50,074 bases of DNA, taken from assembly GCA_000226015.1 (NCBI GenBank), contig JH152977.1, positions 92,423-142,496 of the forward strand, read 5' to 3'. A model generated the notes under the pieces. The model worked only from the letters and a program-made list of their open reading frames with translations. It was not told the origin of the DNA and did no database searches. The translations under genes were made by a program, and so were the position numbers. The DNA comes from Mnemiopsis leidyi (lineage: Eukaryota; Ctenophora; Tentaculata; Lobata; Bolinopsidae). How positions within the stretch are numbered: position 1 is the first letter of the stretch; every line of letters begins with the position of its first letter. Of this stretch, positions 34,901 to 46,712 are shown piece after piece.

Positions 34901-37900
34901 ATCGGAATAGCCTGCATCATAGCCCAACTAGGCTTCCTGATCCATTGTCCTACTGTCCAAATCGACGGTGTAAACAGCGCCCTCAACTCCACGTAAGTTT
35001 TAGAAGCCAAGTACTGAAGTACTCTGGGAACCTACACATTTCTCGATAAGTATGTGAAGTTCTTCTTTCAGGATTGTAGGATTTTTCTTGCTGATTCCTC
35101 CCTCCGTACCGCGGAATGCCGGCTATGTGTTGTGCTGTGTGCGGCAATGTTAACACATACAATTCCTGTCACTTAATCACGTGGGACCCTGTAAATTTTC
35201 AGCTGAGTAGACTCCGCTGTCAGTGAACACAACATCTTCACGTCTTTTAACTAAACAAGTTCAGCTGGAGCTTTACTCTTTCTGAGAAATATGAGTTGAA
35301 TAGATATCACACAGAGATTAATGATTCTATCACACAAGATTGAGATCGTTGCTTGGCGTCATTCCAAGTTTACAGAGTCGTTTAACCAAAAAATCTATGT
35401 TGTATCTGTTAGGCAAGGTTCCGACTGCTCAAAGGAAACTTGGGAAACAATAGCCTAGTTCACGTGCTAACTTCATTGACCATTGTCCGTTTTTCAATTT
35501 AGCAAGGACTAAGGATGGACCGTTTATCAAGGTTACCGACAAGCAATTTGCTTAATCTATTAAAGGAGGTTAATAAAGACTTAATGTCTAGAATACACGA
35601 CTTGATGGATTGTGTCCCATTGAAAGTCAGCATGATCTACGTTACTTCGTGCTTGCTATTCCTGAAGTCAAGAATATTGCTAGCGGACTAACAAAATAAT
35701 TGTAGGCGGAGAAGAAGACTTCCCAGTCTGGGTTACAACTTTTACTGACTTTATCCGGGCCGGGCAAGCTCCTTTCTCGATGTGCCACCTAGCACAGATC
35801 ATTTAGACCAAGTATAAACATAATATAACTACCTTCCCCCGTCTAAACGATGATTGCTTAACGAATTGACATTGCATCATTTCGCCAATGTTTGTGTCTC
35901 CGTAAAACTCCCTGTAGCTCAACTGTAATTGGATTGTAGGGAAATGCTCAACACGTACCTACTACACCCCACAGTCTGTAGAGCCAGAACCAATCTGCTT
36001 CCATGTCTAGAACTTCCCTCTCTCTCTGTTAATGAGCTGGTTCGTCATCAGCCCTGTGTCCATCACACACGGTGTATACTTAATCTAATTCACTGATTGG
36101 TCATTCGTAGATTACCTGTAAGGTAAACAAGATAGAGATATGTCTGGAGCCAGTGTGTGATGAGACCGACACACTGACAACGATATTAACTGAGATAATC
36201 AGTAGCAGGTATAGCGAGTATAACGGGTGTTGGGATTTAATAAACTCCAGCCCAACTCTCCAGCCGCTGATTACACAACTTTGTGCGTTATAACTTTAAG
36301 ACTTGACTCAGCTTATAGACTTAACTTGGATATCTTATTTTAAAATGTAGTAATAAAGTTCAACACACGGCGTCATTAGAGACTCGGTAGAGGACTCATT
36401 GCCTCCTTGGTTATTGGCCCACCCACAAGCCCGAGATACTTGCCGATTACACACTACTAAGGTGTTTCAGGAAGAATTTCAAAAAATTGTGAGGCTGCTC
36501 GAGTAGTTTAAAGCATTTGTATTCCACTGGTCGTGATTATTCAAGAATCCTGTTTTAGAACTAGGTACTGTGTTATTCAAAGACATATTTTGGCAGTCCC
36601 AAGTATTATCTGTCTAGTTACAATGGTACTTGAAATATAGTTATAGATATCAGTAGTGAGGCCAGATATCAATAATACTTTATAGAAAAACGGCCTGAAT
36701 AAGACTGTAAAGTGCGCTGTAAAGATGTAAGCACTAAGTGTGTGAGTGTGAGCAGATGTTGATGAAGTTCCCCTGACCTCTACTCCCCCATCCAGAAACT
36801 CAGCTCACAGTACTCACTGCTATCTTCAATAAAGTAGTGTGTCAAGTGTATGTTATGATTGGTTACACTTTTAATTAGCTTACTGTCTCCAGCACAGTAA
36901 CTAGCACTGTTGTCTTTACTAAAAGTTACTTTATTTGTTAAACAATGCGTTCTCTTTTAGAGGGAAGTGTTCTCTTTTAGAGGGAAGTGTTTTATCCTTA
37001 TCAACAAACTTCCTCGTTTTAATGTTAACTAACTTATTTAGACATTGTACAGCCTTATCTCAAAAAAGAATGAAGATAAGCTGTAATATAATAGCCAAGT
37101 TAGCTTGTTATAATACGATAGACAGGGTTCACCTAGCACATTAGACTATAATGTTTGTCAACAATATGGCTTTTATAGGATACTACTTTTTTATAGATAA
37201 GGTGGTCGGAAAGATAGATAACTCGAACCAGCTGCAATTCTCACTATTCCCACTTAGAATTAAAGATCTATGATAAGTCCCGCCGTTCAATCTTATTGTA
37301 GATCGCTGATCTTCCCATGATAATCTCCAAGTTGGGATAAAACAGTGGTTTAACATCTGTCTTTATGAACTTGTTGTTGAAACGAACAATGTAGCTGAAC
37401 AGCTGGTCATGAGTGTGACCGCTCTGAAAAGTGGGAATTGTTACACGTGATCAGGAGTTAGTCTCGTGACTGAATCACGTGACTTAAACACGTGCACTGC
37501 ACTGACCGTGAGATTTGAACTTTTCGCTACCTTAAAGTTCTTCCCATCACCCATGATAATTCTAAACACCTGTTTTAATAATTCAATTTGTGTAACGTAT
37601 TATGTGAACGTCCTAATTTTAGAATTCACTGTTAGGCAGATCAAGTTTATTAAGTGAGTTCCCAGCCCGAACATCTGTTCTAAAGTTGGGAATATTTTAC
37701 ATTATATTGGTGGAGTGAACTGGTATTCCTGGTGTTACATTAGCTATACAGAGAATTTAGCGAGTATTCAAAGAGAATCACAGCAGTGCCGGAACTCTAT
37801 TGAGACATGGCCAGCTTTAGTTCACAGTTTAATAGTTGAAGTAATAATCAGGTAAATGGTTGAAATTTTAAATGTCGCAGTCTGGGACAGACTGAGGAAG

Positions 37901-40900
37901 TATTTAAGAATATTTAGCGCTGGAGTAATGAATTAGGTTTTAATCTAAATTACCAAAATTTAATGTTCGACTAAAAGTGTGCAGTTTTAAGATGGTGTGT
38001 CGCATGATCCTAATTAAAGAAAAAAAAGACCTTGGCAATGATTTTTAATCATGATAATTAATTTTTGCAGCCATTTTAACAATCATTATATGACTTGTTC
38101 AAAAACCCATTATAAGAAAAAGGTTACATAATGATGGCTAAGAGACCTGTCGGGTACTTACCCAATACCTACATGTAATCTTATAAGCTGCATCTTCTTT
38201 TGTTGCGCAATTTCAAGACATCGAGATGACGTTAGGAGATAACGTTAAGAACTACGGAACACTATACTTGTCAGCTGGACAGACGCTATTCTAATATAGA
38301 GGTCTCGTGGCATATACAGGTATAGGTACAACTATACTACATACTTTACGTGACGGTACTAGCTTACTTATTAGAACTTGTAGTGTGTGCGGCGGGTATT
38401 TTTGTCAGTTTGACGAACTAACTATTCATATACGTATTTTAAAGATCTATAGTACACTAGTATAGAATGATACACTAGTATTGTATAGTACACTAGTATT
38501 TTATAGTACGCTAGTCAAAGCGTGTACAAGATATCCAATTCAGATGGGCGTTTTAGAGCTGACCAGATGGGAGTTTTAGAGCTGACCAGGGTCTTAGGGC
38601 TGATCGCGCTGGACAAGCTAACTGAAATCTCTCCCTCAATCTTTTAATTTTCTGAATGTAAAATAGACTTAGTCCTTCCAAACTTATATGTCCTTATGTA
38701 ATCTTGTAATGCTTTCTGAGCCCTGTAAGATCCTGCCTTTATTCCCTAAAATATGTAAGGCTCGTGTAAACCCCCTGGAGTGCGGAACAGGAAGTGCCGT
38801 TTCCGGTCGACCCTGCATGATACCATGATGTCAGGACGGAGGGATTTGTCATAATTTCTTCCGTATCACTTTATAATTTCCCTGTCTCAGTATTGGACCG
38901 TCCCTCTGAAAACCGGTAGACCGATAGAAAGTGAAACCTAATTAGAATTTGGGATGCTTAAATCACCAAACAGCAACATTTTAAGTCCGGATCAAGGAAA
39001 CAAAACCTCAACTTCTCACCGCGCAATCTGCCGTATCTTGTGTCATATATCTGGAAGTAAACCGGAGGACAACACGGAAGGGTATATCAAGTCGATGTCA
39101 GGACCAAATTGGAACTAATGCTCCTGTGCAAGGGTGGGAGTATCGCGGTAGTTCAAGTACAAAGTCCTAGTCACCACATGTCTTGTAGGGCTGCACACTT
39201 GACACCGACATCTTTGTAAAGCAGGGCTGCATTGCTCGCTACTTGAGATTCGCAGTGATAAACTCACCCTTCCCTCTTTGAGGTGGACCTTTTTGCCGCC
39301 CTTTTTGGTTCTAGTGTCACGTCTATATGCGAGTATCTCGTGTCTAGGTCATGTCTACTTCTCTGTCTACCTACTTCTGTCTCGACTTGGTCTACTTCAG
39401 GTTTCTATTTTTAGCTGTTCTGTAACGTTTCCGGACCTATTGGGCGCTGCCTTACTGTTTCTAACTGGTACTGTTTCGAGTGATTCAGACTCATTGATCT
39501 TATAACGAGGAGATAATGACATAATTATCACATAGCTGTGATGTAGGTGTAGCTGTGTTACCTGTTACAATATCACAGGGCAATGACCTGTCTATTTCAG
39601 TAACAAAAAAGTCCAGGTTTTCCTTGATAATCCAGGAAGGTGGCTTGGCTTTCGAAGGATATGTAATTATAAATTGTGCAAGCATATTAGTTCACTGATA
39701 TGGCCACGCTGTAACTCTTTGCACAACCGCAAGTTTTGTTACTTATTAGAAGAGAGTATTGTATCTACAGAGTACGAAGGAAATACGCGAAGTTAATGGT
39801 CGCCCAAATCTCTACCGATTATACAATTTCCCTAAAGATAGGTGGTATTTAAAACAGCGATGACAGTGAGGCCTATCAGTTATCCACATCCGAAAACGTA
39901 CCCTGGATACCCCTTTATGAGGAAGCCAGGTCTGGTATTCAGCGCTAGAAGAAAACATAGAATATTCCCTCTCAACTTCTTCGAGGGCGGTATTTTAGGA
40001 CACTTGTGCGACTTCCTGTAAACTTCCCCCATAGATTGGGTCACTAAGGGAAGATCGTGTGTGTTGTAGTACTTGTTAATGATCTGCTACTTCTTCCACA
40101 CAACCCCCTATCGAAACCACCAGACAGTATCCCGGGTGCCCTGAAACAACTCCGTGTAATTACAACAAGTACTACCGTGGTACTACCGCGGAACTTCCAT
40201 GGTGTCTCCCAGGAAGGTGCAGAGAAGTTTGCACTTCTACAACTTCTCCCACTACAAAGTGGAGATACACACCAGTCTTGAACAGAGCTGGAGGTGCTAC
40301 TTAGGCAGCGGAATTGGCTGTCGTTACAGTGCTGAATTTGCAGGCTGCTCCCAATTACAGAAGCTCAATTAGAGCTCAATTAGCGCTCATTAGTACGCTC
40401 CAATGGTGTGTGAACTGTTCGCACCTGTGAAAAGTGGTCGGTAGATTGAGTGGTAAAGCCGCTTTGTTCACACAGCTGCTTCATCGTTGACAGAGCTAGG
40501 GTGAGAGTGTTGTTGTGAGGATTGTGCCAGATAACACTCCCAAATGTGGCCCGAAAGTAGGTTGAAACCTGGAAAAGTCAAGGGATTTTGTGGTGACAGG
40601 ACAAAGTGTGGTGATGATGGTGCGATGAAATGTGACGTATAAACTAGACAATACAACTCTGTGAATACCAATCATGTACATACCACGAAATGTTCGCATA
40701 TCTCTCAGCCCTGTTTTCTTGTTAAACTCGGCCGCTGTTTAGTTTCCTTCTGTTTAAAGTTAGGACGTGAACGATCAGCTTGTTAAACACTGAGATAGCA
40801 ACTACAGAAGATGTTTTAACTAAGCTCCAGATGTTTAACAGCAGTTTAGTGGTTTAGTTCAAAGTTAGTTATTGAACAAGAAGTGTCAACAAGTTCCCGT

Positions 40901-43900
40901 CCGTTCTGCAGACTCTACTTTCAGACATGACTGCAAAGGACATGAATAATTGCTGTGCATCTTTTGAAATTATTTGGCCTTGTTTCACCAAAATATTTGG
41001 CTGAAACTTTGCGATAAGTAAGGCTAGCTAAAATATCATAAGTTTTTAGAACAGATTGATCTACACGTGCAAGTTGTTGGTTAGATGCACGTGAAGTTTC
41101 ACATTATTCAAATTACATGGTAATCAAGAGGTAAGAATGTGATGTACAGTATAACTTCTAACTTTTTGAGCTACATGCACATTACTCAATTTTCATCAGA
41201 CGTACGTAATCTAAAACCACATATTCGGTGTACAGTATCTTTATTCAGGGTGTAAATGTTTAATAGTTTGATATCAAACTTAATATGCACTTTCGAAAAC
41301 ATGAGCAGTTTCTTTAGTACGTCGCTAATAAGCTATGATCCTATAATGTTTTAATTTTGTACTCTCACAAGCATCTCGTAGCCGTGTAAGCATGTTATCA
41401 GAGTGACGCCGCGTCCTATTATAAGCCACTTAAAAATTCCACTATGTATCTTATTTCAGAAAGATCCCGAAAGTAAAAACTAATCTGAACTTGAAATTAA
41501 CGCCTACAAGCCAACCACGTGATTCTGTAAACAGAGAATTCCTTTGTGCTCATCCCGATGTAGGAAATGACATAGACAGTAGACTGTAGACAAAGATAAC
41601 AAGTGATCATTGTCTTGCGGTCTGTTGTGTGCTGCTTGGACGTGAGAATATAGTGCAGGTGTAGTGTAGGGAGAACAAAGACTCGACTTCCTGTGTGTCT
41701 GCGCTGTTTGGAGAAGTTTGGAGAAGTTTTCTGGAAGTCTTGTAGAAAAGTGAGAGGGGCGAAGAGAAGTGCAAGAATCTTGAATAGAAGTTCAGGAAAG
41801 TCTGAGAATATTTCTGTGGAGGCTGGGATGATGATATTTGTTGTACTAAAATGAAGTCGAACTGAAAGTTGGTATTCTGTGAAATCTAACAGAACGGTGA
41901 TTATCTTAAGTCGTAAAAATCGGAGAGTCACTTTACTAACTAAATGGTATATTACTATATTACGGCTATGCTTTGCCTAGGTTCTCATCACTTTGGGGGG
42001 TTTGAGTTTGTCAGGTGTCAGAATTTCAAATATTATTTGTCACGAAGGGTGAGATTTTAAACACTTCACGATTGGTTCTGTTATTCAAATGAAATTAGCT
42101 ATGATAACCGCATCGTGCCTTGTCCTTAAATTAGCCTTCCTACATCAATTTTAAAAGTTAAAGATTGCCCTAGAATGTTAAAATCAATAACATAGTGTTT
42201 TTAAACTGATATTGTGGTCTTAAATGTCATTAAGGCGGGATAATTTCGTCAAACGTTGATATAAAAAGTTTGAAGAGAAAAGATGATTATGACATTTAAA
42301 ATTTGAAGGAGTTTAAAACAATAAAGAATTCCGTACTTTAACCTTTTCACTTTGTACACAAAAAGAGCCACATCAGTGCTGTAAACAAGTTTGGAAGGGT
42401 TGATTACTGCTAGGCAGGGTTTCCTTTGAAATATTGAAATCCGAAGTCGTCTTGGTCCTTCGTGCCAAAAGAACTCTTATATTACATAGCTGTCAGATTT
42501 TCAAATAGCACCATGACCAATCTTTATATTTTCCTATAAAGATGCCGGCATATTCTGTTAATTTGTCACCGAAAGCATTATAACCGTATGTCCAATACGC
42601 ATTGCGGGTATTTATTCATGCGCTGCAATATTTTATAGTGATGTATGGATATGCGTCTCTATTAATTTGAAATTCTCCGCCACGCCTCTAATCCATTAGA
42701 AAAGTTCATTATTTTGGTAAAGAACACAGCTTATTGTAGTGTGAATATTAATATTAATTGTGGACAGTGGATTCAAACTTGATTATTCTTTGAATGCGCT
42801 ACAATGAAACTCAAATTCGAATACAATGGACACAGTACCGAAGAAAGAACCGATCAACAGCTTAAATCCAGAGCGCTAGAAGTGGTGTCGAAGTACAATG
42901 TTGTGATTGTGTCCATCATTTTAGAGTAATTATCTCTTCTACTGTATTGAATAAATGTGTTATAAACTCTTAGAGAGCTGAAGGAATTAAACTCTTAGAG
43001 TGCTGAAGGAATTAAACTCTTGAAGAGAGCAGAAGAAATTGCAATACGAAATTTACATCTTAGCATAGTGCTACCGTCATTGACTATTGTACTATTAGTA
43101 ACTTATCGTTCAGATAGTAATTAAGTAATCAGGTAACGTAAATTTCTTACATCGCTTTTTTCACTCTGAAACATAGCCAGATAGCTGTAAACATAGCCAG
43201 ATAGCTGTAAAAATAGCCAGATAGCTGTATTTTAGTATGTTTGATTAACATCGCGGAGCAATATGAAGATACCCCCTTGATCTGGAGCCCTAGGCTCCGC
43301 TGTGGAAATCGGTAGAAATAAGTTGACTCTGGAATGTTTAATAGTTCCAAAGTTACAAAATGTCTTTGAGTCGGAATACCTTTTTAAAACTTAAATAACA
43401 CACATTCCTGAAAGTGATGCTGAACCGACGCCCGTCTGGAGCAACTCTTGCAATCTTCAAAGAGAATTAGTCACCCAGCTGTTAGCACAGATGTTGCTCT
43501 TGATTTAAAGTCCGTGTTAACCTCTATTTTAACTTTAGGTTCTAACGCTCTATTGTAGATGTTAAGTTTGTTCACTCTAATGTTAACTCTAATGATAACT
43601 CCATTTCAGGTGCAGCCAAGCAGTAGAAGACGCGCAGTGCGCTGCCAGATGTCCCGGAAATGACGTGTATGAGCCGATCTGCTTGGACGGTGTCACGTAC
43701 AGGTCACCCTGTATTGCTGCCTGTACTGAATACAACGCGAACTCTAAAGTGAGTATATCCCTGTATAGTGTATGTATCATATCTGTAAATGTATGTAAGT
43801 ATATCCCTGTATGTATCGTATCATATCTGTAAATGTACGTAAGTATATCCCTGTATGTATCGTATTATATCTGTAAATGTACGTAAGTTTGTTTTTGCAA

Positions 43901-46712
43901 TATCTCTTCCTTGTATTGCATCAGTGCATGTCTGGCATTATGCCAGGGTATATCTAACCGGTTGTGTTGTAATTTGAAGGCAAGTTTACCGATATACATC
44001 ATCACGGACAAATTAACTGCGTTTTTTCGTAATCAAATTCGTCATAACCACATTAATTCCGCATGAACATCAAATCTTGGCTTATTGCCAGGCAGCTGTG
44101 GAATGCAGTCGGAATAACAGTAGCTCTCTTTCAAGCTGTTCTAATCTTCTATTTAGGATTAAATATTTTTCTTTGAGTGTAACAGCATAATGGCGCGGCA
44201 AAATAAACCTGCCCAATAATTTTAGTTACTTATGAGACTTCATTTAAGTTTAAAATTCAAAGAATTTATAGCTGCATGCTTCAAATCAGAGCAAGATGTG
44301 TGAAAATTCTAATGTGGAAAGCTGTGCTGAGGCATATTTAAATTGGCATCTTCTTTGTTGATAAACAAATTTTCTATGACATACTTGGTTTGACGAGAAA
44401 AGTCCCCAGTATGAATTATAAACACAGGACCCGCAAAGTATGATCCTATTCATGATCGTTAAAGTTAACCTCATTATAGAAAATGTCACTTTAATTGTGA
44501 CTGACTCCTGGATCCAAAAATATTTCCAAAAGATCGTGATCTAACAACATACCTAGCTTGCCGCTTTGTTTTATTTTCATGAAATTCCGAATTTATCAAT
44601 TGCTCTAGCGTTTATAGTAATAAAAAAAGCGTAACATTTTATTGTCACTATACTATCTAATTCAATAACGATATCACGCCATCTATTATAGCGCTGTTGT
44701 ATCAATTGTAATTAGTAACCGAGGAATCCATCACAGCTCCGGTATGTAAATCTCTTGGGACTTACGAATCTGCAGTGCTTTGTCAGTCTACCTATCAAGC
44801 TGATTAGATTTATTGTAACGATCCAATTATACGGGTACGATTAGGGACCGAGGTGCCTCCTTAATGAACCTTATTAAATAAGATTAGACGGGGACCAACA
44901 GAAAGTCACCAGCCGTGAGGCTGTTTCATACTTAAAGAGTGATGATTTGATTGAACGCGTCACATGCATTATTGAATTCATCTGTTTATGCTTAATAAGG
45001 CCCTTCAGTTATAATGGAGTAACTGATGAGTGATGAGTGAAAATGGTGTGAATAACGAATCACATTAGTTTAAATACGTGTCAGTGCGATTGTCAGTACC
45101 ACTACCATGGTTTGTTTAATGTGACGTCAGCAGACAATACATTAGATAATTTTCTATGGTAGGTAATCGATAATTAACCGAGATAACTAAACAATTGAGG
45201 TTCAACCACGCAATATCTGTAACACGCTAACACGAATATTTTGCTGTACTATGCGCTCTCAGAGCAATTATTCCAATATTGTACGCCACGTACGAACGCG
45301 CGCAGCAAGCGGCATGGCGCCGCACGCGTTCGCCATCAAAGCTGAAATCTAGCCAACTGCCAAATAGACTGAGTGGCAGATGCCAGATACTGTAGTAATA
45401 TGTATTATGTAATGGCGTAAATCGTACTGCTACGGCATTAAGTTCAAACACGATAGATAAATAATGTTAGATACTTTTCACGTTTGTGATTTCATGTCCT
45501 GCTAATCACATGGCAAAGCTTGTCTGGGACCTCAGTCTTTGTTGCTTTGCCGATCGGAGGGGACCGTAGAGAGAGCCCCGCAGCGCCCGGTTTAATGGCA
45601 ACGTTTGATTGTAGGAAATTGATGCTCAAATGACCAAACCATAATGATTAAACCTATGGTAATGTCTCAGTTGATATGATCTCATACCAATACGACTGGG
45701 GCCAGGATGCAATATCCCGTTACCATCATAACTAATAAGTTAAATTGCCGGAAGTTTAAAGCGTGTCTCACTCCCTCCCAAGGTCCCTACTAAGATCACG
45801 TCTAGTTCTAATTACTACTTCTAACATAATCCTCTGATTTTAGGAGTTCTCCAACTGCTGTGGAAGACAAGATCTAGTAGTTGAAGCGGGAGCGTGCGAC
45901 ACAAACTGCAAGTGGCTCATTCCTTATGTCATTTGTCTCTTTCTGATCATGTTTCTCACATTCCTCAACAACATCTTCTTCCTTACAGCAAACTTACGGT
46001 AAGTGTTCCTGATAGTTTAATGAGCAACTAGCAAGTGGCATGACAATCGCTAACATCTGTAAAATCTTAACAAAAAAGCCTTCCAGTCTCCTGATATGGT
46101 TTTAAACAAATATTTAACTTGTACCGACTATTTAAGGACAATCGATTATTCCCTTTATTTTCAGATGTGTTAAAGACAGTGAACGAGTTATTGCTATCTC
46201 GCTCCAAAGCGTGTCATTCAGAGTATTTGGGTCGTTCCCCGGACCCATCATTCTTGGAGCCTTCATCGACAAAGCTTGTATTCTCTGGAACGTAAGTTTT
46301 ATATTCCTCCTCTCATTGGCTGCACTCTTACCATTACCTTCATGTATCCGAGTTCTAACAGCAATTAAACCCAACGACTTCCAACGACAATTAAACTTTT
46401 ACTTTACTAACTCTCCATACTTTACAGACGAACGCGTGTGGTGAGGAGGGTGCCTGCCAAGAGTACGACAACACAAAGATAATGGTTGTTGCAGTTTCCA
46501 TAGCAATGATAGCCAAGATAATAGGCACGATACTCTACTTTATTGGCTGGAGACTATGGGCCAAACGGGAAGATTCTGCCTCTATTGCGTACTCAGATGA
46601 AGTGAAAGGTGGTATAGTAACAAACACTGTTACGGTAGAACCAGAAGAGACTGGAGAGCCTGAAAAAAACGGGGATCTCGACAAGGTTGATCTAACCGAT
46701 GTGGCTTTGTAG
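25922..46712 (+). CDS. SLCO/OATP organic anion transporter with Kazal loop; frameshift in exon 1
   Basis: Exons: 25922-26717, 26845-26919, 27480-27518, 28327-28487, 29462-29552, 34856-34992, 43610-43748, 45844-45998, 46165-46291, 46428-46712. All junction phases agree. The ATG at 25922 opens a frame reading MASIAVTSSDDDVQEKKKHG and then LFYFFLWCGCIF, but the rest of TM1 onward (SGFLNVVLSTIQVEF) is one base out. The switch lies at T7, 26028-26034. If that run were T6 the product would be 667 residues. The signature DNVNWVGAWWLGFL precedes TM6 in exon 1. Exon 3 is a 39-nt microexon. Exon 4 holds LPLLKSVLLNPVF and TM7, exon 5 VPGAAGG, and exon 7 the Kazal-like Cys-rich loop (CPGNDVYEPICLDGVTY). 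Exon 9 holds FPGPIILGAFID, and exon 10 the last membrane segment and an acidic tail. It should import or export amphipathic organic anions at the plasma membrane. The subfamily is not assigned. Confidence 0.92.
26991..27278. mobile_element. MITE-like element, CATATTAC terminal-repeat family
   Basis: The left end GGGGTCTTTTGCATATTAC and right end GTAATATGTAAATGGCCCC form imperfect terminal inverted repeats matching the ends of the element at 10001-10110. The 288-bp element lies in the SLCO intron between exons 2 and 3 and is non-coding. No target duplication is evident. Confidence 0.6.
28676..28829 (+). repeat. 22-bp minisatellite, seven copies
   Basis: The unit is AAAACAAACCTACTCCACCTCC, with one to four changes per copy, in the SLCO intron after exon 4. 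It is C-rich with no G on this strand in most units. Confidence 0.9.
29201..29490 (+). repeat. 58-bp tandem repeat, five copies, containing the exon 5 splice acceptor
   Basis: Units start at 29201, 29259, 29317, 29375 and 29433. Each holds the intron end TGATAACTGAAACATGT.TATTTCAG plus the first 30 coding bases of exon 5 (AGTTTCAAGTTCAGTAGCTG and CCTACAT). Only the last copy continues into the full exon (ATTACCGGAGGAGTA). The first four diverge after CTACAT to AACA and run into the next unit. The copies differ by one or two bases each, so the array is young. Confidence 0.95.
29553..32611. other. SLCO intron after exon 5, first part
   Basis: No exon recognised. It holds a CA-rich stretch (31139-31165), a GA-rich stretch (31784-31808) and two CACGTG motifs at 31717 and 31738. 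A direct duplication of GATCTTTACA lies near 30607-30655. Reading frames at 31653-32130 look like chance. Confidence 0.45.
32612..32711. mobile_element. 100-bp MITE with pogo/Tigger-like terminal repeats
   Basis: It begins CAGTAAAACCTGTATTTACCG and ends CGGTATATCGAGGTTTTACTG, so the inverted ends match at most positions. They resemble the CAGT.AAACC termini typical of pogo/Tigger elements of the Tc1/mariner group. TA follows directly at the right; the left flank is TG rather than TA, perhaps eroded. It lies in the SLCO intron. Confidence 0.65.
32938..33903 (-). repeat. 52-bp minisatellite array, interrupted by an assembly gap
   Basis: The unit is about 52 bp (TACCTCCTTGAACTGGAGGG, then TGTTCTGTAGACAAGTAAGA and GATAGGTAGTTG). 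Nearly five copies precede the N gap and about two follow it, so the true array is probably longer. Copies differ by single-base changes or one-base indels. The open minus-strand frames across it are repeat translation, not a gene. It lies in the SLCO intron after exon 5. Confidence 0.95.
33181..33788. other. assembly gap of 608 N
   Basis: The gap is entirely inside the 52-bp minisatellite, so the missing sequence is most likely further repeat units. Confidence 0.99.
34993..43609. other. 8.6-kb SLCO intron before the Kazal exon
   Basis: No exon recognised. CACGTG motifs occur at 35178, 35461, 37444, 37476, 37489, 41064, 41088 and 41516. Small tandem duplications: a 20-bp pair at 36949-36988, a TACACTAGTAT-containing array at about 38449-38516, a 23-bp pair at 38541-38586, a duplicated TTAGAG.GCTGAAGGAATTAAACTC segment at about 42970-43020, and 20-bp units three times at 43171-43230. 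The open frame at 41497-41931 (-) has no domain and reads as chance. Confidence 0.5.
43171..43230 (+). repeat. 20-bp tandem repeat, three copies
   Basis: The unit is ACATAGCCAGATAGCTGTAA; the first two copies are identical and the third has one or two changes. It lies in the SLCO intron 380 bp before the Kazal exon. Confidence 0.9.
43749..43890 (+). repeat. 44-46-bp tandem repeat starting at the Kazal exon donor
   Basis: The unit begins GTAAGTATATCCCTGTATGT, so a consensus splice donor recurs at 43795, 43839 and 43883 after the true donor GTGAGTATAT at 43749. Three full units and a partial fourth. Only the donor at 43839 would keep the frame (90 nt), but that extension contains a TAA. Confidence 0.9.
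43891..45843. other. SLCO intron between exons 7 and 8, nothing recognised
   Basis: AT-rich, with no exon, RNA gene or repeat of note. A CpG-containing stretch at 45285-45330 (repeated GCG and ACGCG) stands out against the surroundings but is short. Confidence 0.45.

Noticed and set aside
36935..37144. 69-codon plus-strand frame
   Set aside because: It starts within a 20-bp tandem duplication and shows no family match.
38541..38586. GTTTTAGAGCT repeated twice, like the start of a type II CRISPR repeat
   Set aside because: It is a plain 23-bp tandem duplication without spacers or cas genes, inside a eukaryotic intron.
41497..41931. 144-codon minus-strand frame in an SLCO intron
   Set aside because: No domain, no splice sites and no family; the composition is like other chance frames here.
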